This document shows positions 60,694-64,000 of a stretch of DNA of 64,000 bases, piece by piece. Positions within the stretch are counted from its first letter, which is position 1; each line of letters starts with the position of its first letter. Below the pieces are notes generated by a model. It made no database searches and was not told the origin of the DNA. It saw only the letters and a list, made by a program, of their open reading frames with translations. The stretch lies in the NCBI GenBank assembly GCA_964525495.1, contig CAZGHS010000003.1, positions 62,001 through 126,000 on the forward strand, in the 5' to 3' direction. The stretch comes from CAZGHS01 sp964525495 (GTDB lineage Bacteria > Patescibacteriota > Microgenomatia > JALYQM01). The translations under genes were made by a program, and so were the position numbers.

Positions 60694-61362
60694 TTAGTTT
60701 TCCGATACGGTAATATCAAATGTTTGAAGCCAATCTAAGATATACTCTTTTGATTTTTCGATAGTGCTTTTTATTAGAATATCATTATCTCGCGTATCAA
60801 TTATCAGTCCGACTGGAGTATGGGGAATATGGAGTGCTACGTTTTGGCGACAAGCGGTGATCCCCTGCTGGATGTCTAGCGTAATATGTAGTGACTGAGC
60901 TGTCGGTGTAGGAATATGTAGGAGCCGCTGAGACTTGAGATGAATGGATTGTTTTTCATTAAGTCCAAAATCTAAAGTGCAAGTTCCGGCTATTGATTCG
61001 TGAGATGGGTGAATCTGGATAGATACCGCAATGTCTTTATTATTGTCCTGAATCAGTGTGTAGTCTGCGAGTACTGTGCCATCAAGCATCATAAGGCAAC
61101 TCTCGACAGGCGATGCGCTGACGCGTTTAATATATTCGGGAATAGTTACTTTCCCTTCGGCATAGTTTGTTTTCTCTGCAATGAGCAGCTCTTTAAGAAG
61201 TGCCTGCATTATAAATTTGCTACGGATGGTTGTAGGTAAGGCACTGGGTGTAAGCGTGAAATTTCCTATAAAATTGTGCACCTCGGACGTGCTTGCCGCA
61301 AACGGCAGTCGCTTTTGAATAGCAAGCGGAGAGATGTCGGCGATTTTGTTGATGTCCCACAT
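60694..61362 (-). CDS. Hypothetical protein
   Basis: 222 aa from ATG 61362; the longer frame to 61380 overlaps the -10 box. Beta-rich, no membrane segment. No motif recognised. Five bp upstream of the barrel-sandwich gene in the same direction, so probably cotranscribed and functionally linked to it. Confidence 0.6.
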   Translation of the reverse strand: MWDINKIADISPLAIQKRLPFAASTSEVHNFIGNFTLTPSALPTTIRSKFIMQALLKELLIAEKTNYAEGKVTIPEYIKRVSASPVESCLMMLDGTVLADYTLIQDNNKDIAVSIQIHPSHESIAGTCTLDFGLNEKQSIHLKSQRLLHIPTPTAQSLHITLDIQQGITACRQNVALHIPHTPVGLIIDTRDNDILIKSTIEKSKEYILDWLQTFDITVSEN

Positions 61363-61368
61363 AGAATA

Positions 61369-61374
61369 ACTATA
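61369..61374 (-). promoter_or_regulatory. -10 element of the hypothetical at 60694-61362 (leaderless type)
   Basis: TATAGT on the minus strand, 6 nt before ATG 61362, directly behind the rpsR terminator. No good -35 and no Shine-Dalgarno. Confidence 0.5.
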
Positions 61375-61377
61375 CAA

Positions 61378-61407
61378 CAAAAAAACCCACGGGGTTAGCG
61401 TGGGTTT
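61378..61407 (-). terminator. Terminator of rpsF-ssb-rpsR
   Basis: AACCCACG (61384-61391) pairs with CGTGGGTT (61399-61406) around a 7-nt loop; on the minus strand it is followed by seven Ts. Confidence 0.9.
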
Positions 61408-61428
61408 ATATTGTCATTGTCAGATTTT

Positions 61429-61656
61429 TTATCCTCGTGAAACGAATGGAATGAGTGCGAGGTGTCGAGCGCGCTTTACCGCAATAGATACCTGTCTCTG
61501 GTATTTGCTTGTTGTACCTGTTCGTGCTTTCGCAATTATCTTTCCTCGATCTGATACGAGTTTCTTGAGTCGGGAAACATCTTTATAATCAGGTGTTATT
61601 CCTTCGTCAGTGAACTGACAGCTTTTTCTTTTGTAACTAATTTTTTTTGGTGCCAT
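61429..61656 (-). CDS. rpsR: 30S ribosomal protein S18
   Basis: 75 aa, usual length. Core motif DYKDVSRLKKLVSDRGKI and the C-terminal TSKYQRQVSIAVKRARHLAL are typical. AAGGAG lies before ATG. Last gene of the rpsF-ssb-rpsR operon; rplI, which often follows, is elsewhere in this window. Confidence 0.97.
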   Translation of the reverse strand: MAPKKISYKRKSCQFTDEGITPDYKDVSRLKKLVSDRGKIIAKARTGTTSKYQRQVSIAVKRARHLALIPFVSRG

Positions 61657-61666
61657 ATATTACTCC

Positions 61667-62140
61667 TTAAAATGGGATATCATCAATATTTATTTTTTCG
61701 TCCATAGGTTGTTTATCACCTGAGGGCTTTTTTGGTGTTTCTATAGGTGCGACATCGTCTTGCATATCGTCGCCACCTGCAAAGTCACCGTTGCCGCCTT
61801 TGCGGCTGTCGAGAAGGATCATGTCTTCTACTACTATTTCAGTAGTATTTCTCTGTTGACCGTCTGCGGTTTCCCACTGACGAGTCTGAAGACGACCTTC
61901 GATATATACTTTTCGTCCTTTAGTAAGTAATTGGGAGCAGAGCTCTGCGAGCTTACCCCAGGATACTAAACGATGGTATTCTGTCTCTTCTCGGCGTTCG
62001 CCACCTTCTGAAGGTGTCCACGAACGATTGGTTGCAAGGCCAAAAGTGCACACTGCGTTTCCTTGCTGGATATATTTCAGCTCAGGATCGCGTGTTAAGT
62101 TTCCGATCAATATAACTTTGTTTAATGAGCGTGAAGCCAT
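61667..62140 (-). CDS. ssb: Single-stranded DNA-binding protein
   Basis: 157 aa. OB fold (about 1-110) starting ASRSLNKVILIGNLTRDPEL, with the typical SWGKLAEL and EGRLQTRQWE strands. A disordered linker with Gly/Asp follows and the acidic tip ends DDIPF, the docking site for DNA repair and replication partners. AGAGGAG precedes the ATG. Between rpsF and rpsR. Confidence 0.96.
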   Translation of the reverse strand: MASRSLNKVILIGNLTRDPELKYIQQGNAVCTFGLATNRSWTPSEGGERREETEYHRLVSWGKLAELCSQLLTKGRKVYIEGRLQTRQWETADGQQRNTTEIVVEDMILLDSRKGGNGDFAGGDDMQDDVAPIETPKKPSGDKQPMDEKINIDDIPF

Positions 62141-62161
62141 ACGTACTCCTCTTATTTTGCC

Positions 62162-62449
62162 TTACTTGTCGGCCTTAACCAATAAATGTCTGATAATATC
62201 GTCATTGATTTTGACTTTATAGTCAATATCTCGTGTTGCGCTTGGTTCGCCATTGAAGGTTATGAGAACATACACACCTTCTTTATATTTTCTAATTGGG
62301 TATGCGAGGTCTCTTCGTCCCCACATATCGCGGGAGAGTATTTCGCCACTGGTTGAAGTAATGAGCTCTTCAACTTTCTTTAATACAGTTTCTCGGTCTT
62401 CTTCGCTGAGCTCTGGGCGTACGATGACCGTCAGTTCGTATTTTGTCAT
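62162..62449 (-). CDS. rpsF: 30S ribosomal protein S6
   Basis: 95 aa from ATG 62449 (MTKYELTVIVRPELSEED), preceded by GAAAGGATG; the frame's earlier start (62464) is discarded because it would include the ribosome site. WGRRDLAYPIRKYKEGVYV is the S6 core. It forms a heterodimer with S18, encoded two genes later. Confidence 0.96.
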   Translation of the reverse strand: MTKYELTVIVRPELSEEDRETVLKKVEELITSTSGEILSRDMWGRRDLAYPIRKYKEGVYVLITFNGEPSATRDIDYKVKINDDIIRHLLVKADK

Positions 62450-62459
62450 ACGACATCCT

Positions 62460-62525
62460 TTCAAATAATGTGCCAGACCTAGGATAATGGGATCGGTAAA
62501 GCGTTAGCTAGACCGAGGTTTGGCT
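62460..62525 (-). promoter_or_regulatory. rpsF leader (candidate S6:S18 binding element)
   Basis: Leader of about 75 nt. TCGGT and ACCGA can close a hairpin with a 14-nt loop, containing an ACCG element. Known S6:S18 autoregulatory leaders use a bulged CCG near such a stem. The match is partial and not tested by folding. Confidence 0.3.
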
Positions 62526-62531
62526 TCGAGG

Positions 62532-62560
62532 AATATACCATACGAAACCCAAAGAGTCAA
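62532..62560 (-). promoter_or_regulatory. rpsF-ssb-rpsR promoter
   Basis: Minus strand TTGACT (62560-62555), 17 bp, TATATT (62537-62532). Confidence 0.75.
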
Positions 62561-62582
62561 TTTTGTGAGTGATCTAATAATG

Positions 62583-62611
62583 TTGAGTTTAAGCCTATAG
62601 TATGATATAGT
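62583..62611 (+). promoter_or_regulatory. Promoter of the small gene at 62639
   Basis: TTGAGT (62583-62588), 17 bp, TATAGT (62606-62611); leader about 20 nt without a Shine-Dalgarno. Divergent from the rpsF promoter, 22 bp between the two -35 boxes. Confidence 0.6.
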
Positions 62612-62638
62612 GTTCAATAACTTACTTATCTCTTTAAC

Positions 62639-62839
62639 ATGAAAGCGAGGTCATCGGTGACAACTACAGATGAATACCTCAAAACTTTGATCGAGAAGCG
62701 TGAGCAGCTCGTAGAGCGATGCAGTCACTACGGAGGAGAGTCGTTCGCACCTGAGTCTATTCGCGTACTGCTTAAGCTTGTACGTAAAGATATAGCCAGT
62801 CGCAGGCGCGAACTCACGAGAGATGCGAAGGATAAGTAG
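62639..62839 (+). CDS. Small basic hypothetical protein
   Basis: 66 aa, strongly basic, mostly helical (DEYLKTLIEKREQLVERC, RVLLKLVRKDIASRRRELTR). No family recognised. It has a credible promoter and a downstream hairpin terminator, so it looks like a real one-gene transcript; an RNA- or DNA-binding role is only suggested by charge. Confidence 0.55.
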   Translation: MKARSSVTTTDEYLKTLIEKREQLVERCSHYGGESFAPESIRVLLKLVRKDIASRRRELTRDAKDK

Positions 62840-62846
62840 GATTTGA

Positions 62847-62946
62847 CCGAGAGAGTGGTAAACACTGCAACTACAATAAATATGCTATTGAAGCGTATTG
62901 AATTGTATTAGCACATTACACCACCACTTTCTCGGGTTTTCTTTTT
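62847..62946. terminator. Long-loop hairpin between convergent genes
   Basis: CCGAGAGAGTGGT (62847-62859) pairs with ACCACTTTCTCGG (62923-62935) over 13 positions with one G-U pair, loop about 63 nt, followed on the plus strand by TTTTCTTTTT. It can end the small gene's transcript and, read in reverse, that of ychF. Confidence 0.65.
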
Positions 62947-64000
62947 AGGCGTTGATTTTGAATTCAATTACATCCCCATCTTGGACGACGTATTCTTTGC
63001 CTTCGAGGCGGAGTTGTCCGAGCTCTTTGGCTTTGACATATGAGCCTGCATCTATCAGTTTTTGCCAATTTATGCATTCAGCTTTGATAAATCCTTTTTC
63101 AAAATCTGTGTGAATCACTGCTGCAGCTTGTGGTCCTTTTGTTCCCTTTTTGATGGTCCAAGCTCGGACTTCTTTTGGACCTGCTGTGAGGAAGCTCTGC
63201 AGACCGAGTATGTCGTAAGCTTTTTTAGCCAAACGGTGGAGACCTGATTGTTTGAGTCCGAGAGATTCGAGGTATTCAGCGGCTTCAGCCTCGTCCAATG
63301 ACGATACTTCGGATTCGACTTTTGCAGAAATGATAAGCTCGTTTGGCTTAGTCGCTTCTTTAGCTGCATCTTTTTCGTCTACATTGTAGACATATATCAT
63401 AGGTTTCGTAGTGATAAGGGGAAGATTGCCGACTGCAGTTTTTTCTTCTGGTGTCAGTCCTGCTTCTGATGCTAATTGTCCGGCGTCGAGTGCGTCTTTG
63501 ATTTTCTTGAGGGCGTCGATCCGCATTTGTGTCGTGGCTTTATCTAAAGTGACTCGTTTGAGATCAGTTGTGGCATTATCTATAAGCTTAGTGATTGTTT
63601 CCATATCTGCCAAGATTAGCTCGGTGTTGATGGTTTCGATATCTGACTTCGGATTCTCCCCTGTTTGCACTACGTCAGCGTCTGTGAACTCGCGAACTAC
63701 TTGCGCGATCGCGTCTACTTCGCGAATATGGCTGAGGAATTTGTTTCCGAGACCCTGGCCTTCCGATGCACCTTTGACTATGCCTGCAATGTCTACAACT
63801 TTGATAGTTGCAGGGATGATTTTGAATCCGGATTCTATTTTTTCGGTTTTCTTGATGAAGTCTGCAAGAGCATCGAGTCGGTCGTCTGGGACATCAACTA
63901 TGCCGGTATTAGGTTCGATCGTTGCAAAGGGATAGTTTGCAGCAAGAGCCACCTGTTTTTTAAGGAGTGCGTTGAATAAAGTTGATTTGCCGACATTGGG
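62945..64000 (-). CDS. ychF: YchF/OLA1-type GTPase, 5' end outside the window
   Basis: Translation-associated P-loop ATPase/GTPase. The frame is open to base 64000, where PNVGKSTLFNALL is the tail of the G1 loop, so the start lies beyond the window; the GTG at 63952 is internal. Visible 351 aa. FATIEPNTGIV (G2 region), VVDIAGIVKGASEGQGLGNKF (G3) and PMIYVYNVDE are typical; instead of NKxD the NxxE-type motif explains ATP preference. The C-terminal TGS domain (AWTIKKGTKGPQAAAVIH to YVVQDGDVIEFK) is complete. Confidence 0.95.
   Translation of the reverse strand, partial: PNVGKSTLFNALLKKQVALAANYPFATIEPNTGIVDVPDDRLDALADFIKKTEKIESGFKIIPATIKVVDIAGIVKGASEGQGLGNKFLSHIREVDAIAQVVREFTDADVVQTGENPKSDIETINTELILADMETITKLIDNATTDLKRVTLDKATTQMRIDALKKIKDALDAGQLASEAGLTPEEKTAVGNLPLITTKPMIYVYNVDEKDAAKEATKPNELIISAKVESEVSSLDEAEAAEYLESLGLKQSGLHRLAKKAYDILGLQSFLTAGPKEVRAWTIKKGTKGPQAAAVIHTDFEKGFIKAECINWQKLIDAGSYVKAKELGQLRLEGKEYVVQDGDVIEFKINA

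Noticed and set aside
63411..63935. 174-aa plus-strand frame
   Set aside because: Antisense to ychF, Ser/Ala-rich shadow; ychF motifs are unambiguous.
1..64000. Alternative genetic code (UGA as Gly or Trp)
   Set aside because: TGA ends infC, rnc, the glycosidase and other genes at the expected protein length, and no in-frame TGA is found in conserved proteins.
1..64000. CRISPR array, insertion sequence or toxin-antitoxin pair
   Set aside because: No regularly spaced repeats, no transposase motif and no toxin next to the XRE regulator were found.

Overview
This window looks like a chromosomal segment of a Candidate Phyla Radiation (Patescibacteria) bacterium. Several things point that way. 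The translation and envelope genes are compact. pyrH is absent between tsf and frr, and uppS/cdsA are absent between frr and rseP. Several core proteins are trimmed: a 152-aa EF-Ts, a 39-aa L32 and a ThrRS without a TGS domain. A full type IV pilus locus is present, and many short hypothetical membrane proteins are scattered through the window. TGA is used as a stop (infC, rnc, the glycosidase), so the recoded-UGA lineages are excluded. L9 is present. A Saccharibacteria-like member is plausible, but the phylum cannot be fixed from this sequence alone.

Layout. 1-4.2 kb: the end of a glycosidase gene, then rpsB-tsf-frr-rseP. 4.4-7.8 kb: a membrane-anchored Clp-like AAA+ protein, tRNA-Val(GAC) and two small hypotheticals. 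7.7-15.1 kb: thrS under a T-box riboswitch, infC-rpmI-rplT with a CTG start for infC, and pheS-pheT. 15.1-23.6 kb: a class A PBP divergent from tyrS, a 33-aa membrane peptide, recG, then rpmF-nusB-rnc-rpsP-khpA-trmD. 23.5-36.5 kb: a minus-strand type IV pilus locus (pilB, pilT, pilC, pilin, pilD, four further pilin-like genes, a PilX-like protein, a putative surface adhesin, pilM, pilN, pilO). 36.5-42.6 kb: a delta'-like clamp-loader subunit, gyrB, gyrA and another pseudopilin. 42.6-51.5 kb: a Xer-type recombinase with a repeat-rich noncoding region, membrane and TPR proteins, an LCP/LytR_C-like protein, pgi, an XRE regulator, a GT-C glycosyltransferase, a CheY-like protein and a DUF192-like protein. 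51.6-55.3 kb: a Gld-like ABC operon. 55.3-64 kb: rpmE-prfA, htrA-rplI, ctpA, two unknown proteins, rpsF-ssb-rpsR, and ychF running off the right edge.

Two modes of translation initiation seem to coexist. Ribosomal-protein and other operon-internal genes carry Shine-Dalgarno sequences. At least a dozen first genes of transcripts instead have a good -10 hexamer only 6-7 nt upstream of the start codon, which predicts leaderless mRNAs. Regulation visible in the sequence includes the thrS T-box with terminator/antiterminator, the non-canonical infC start, hairpin-rich leaders on rpsB and rpsF, and a dyad over the start codon of the XRE regulator.

The most unusual items are the leaderless promoter pattern, the Clp-like protein with a degenerate first ATPase domain and no recognisable GYVG pore loop, the CTG start of infC, the ATATTGTG repeat family beside the recombinase, and GyrA with Ile-Pro at the quinolone-resistance positions plus an acidic insertion.
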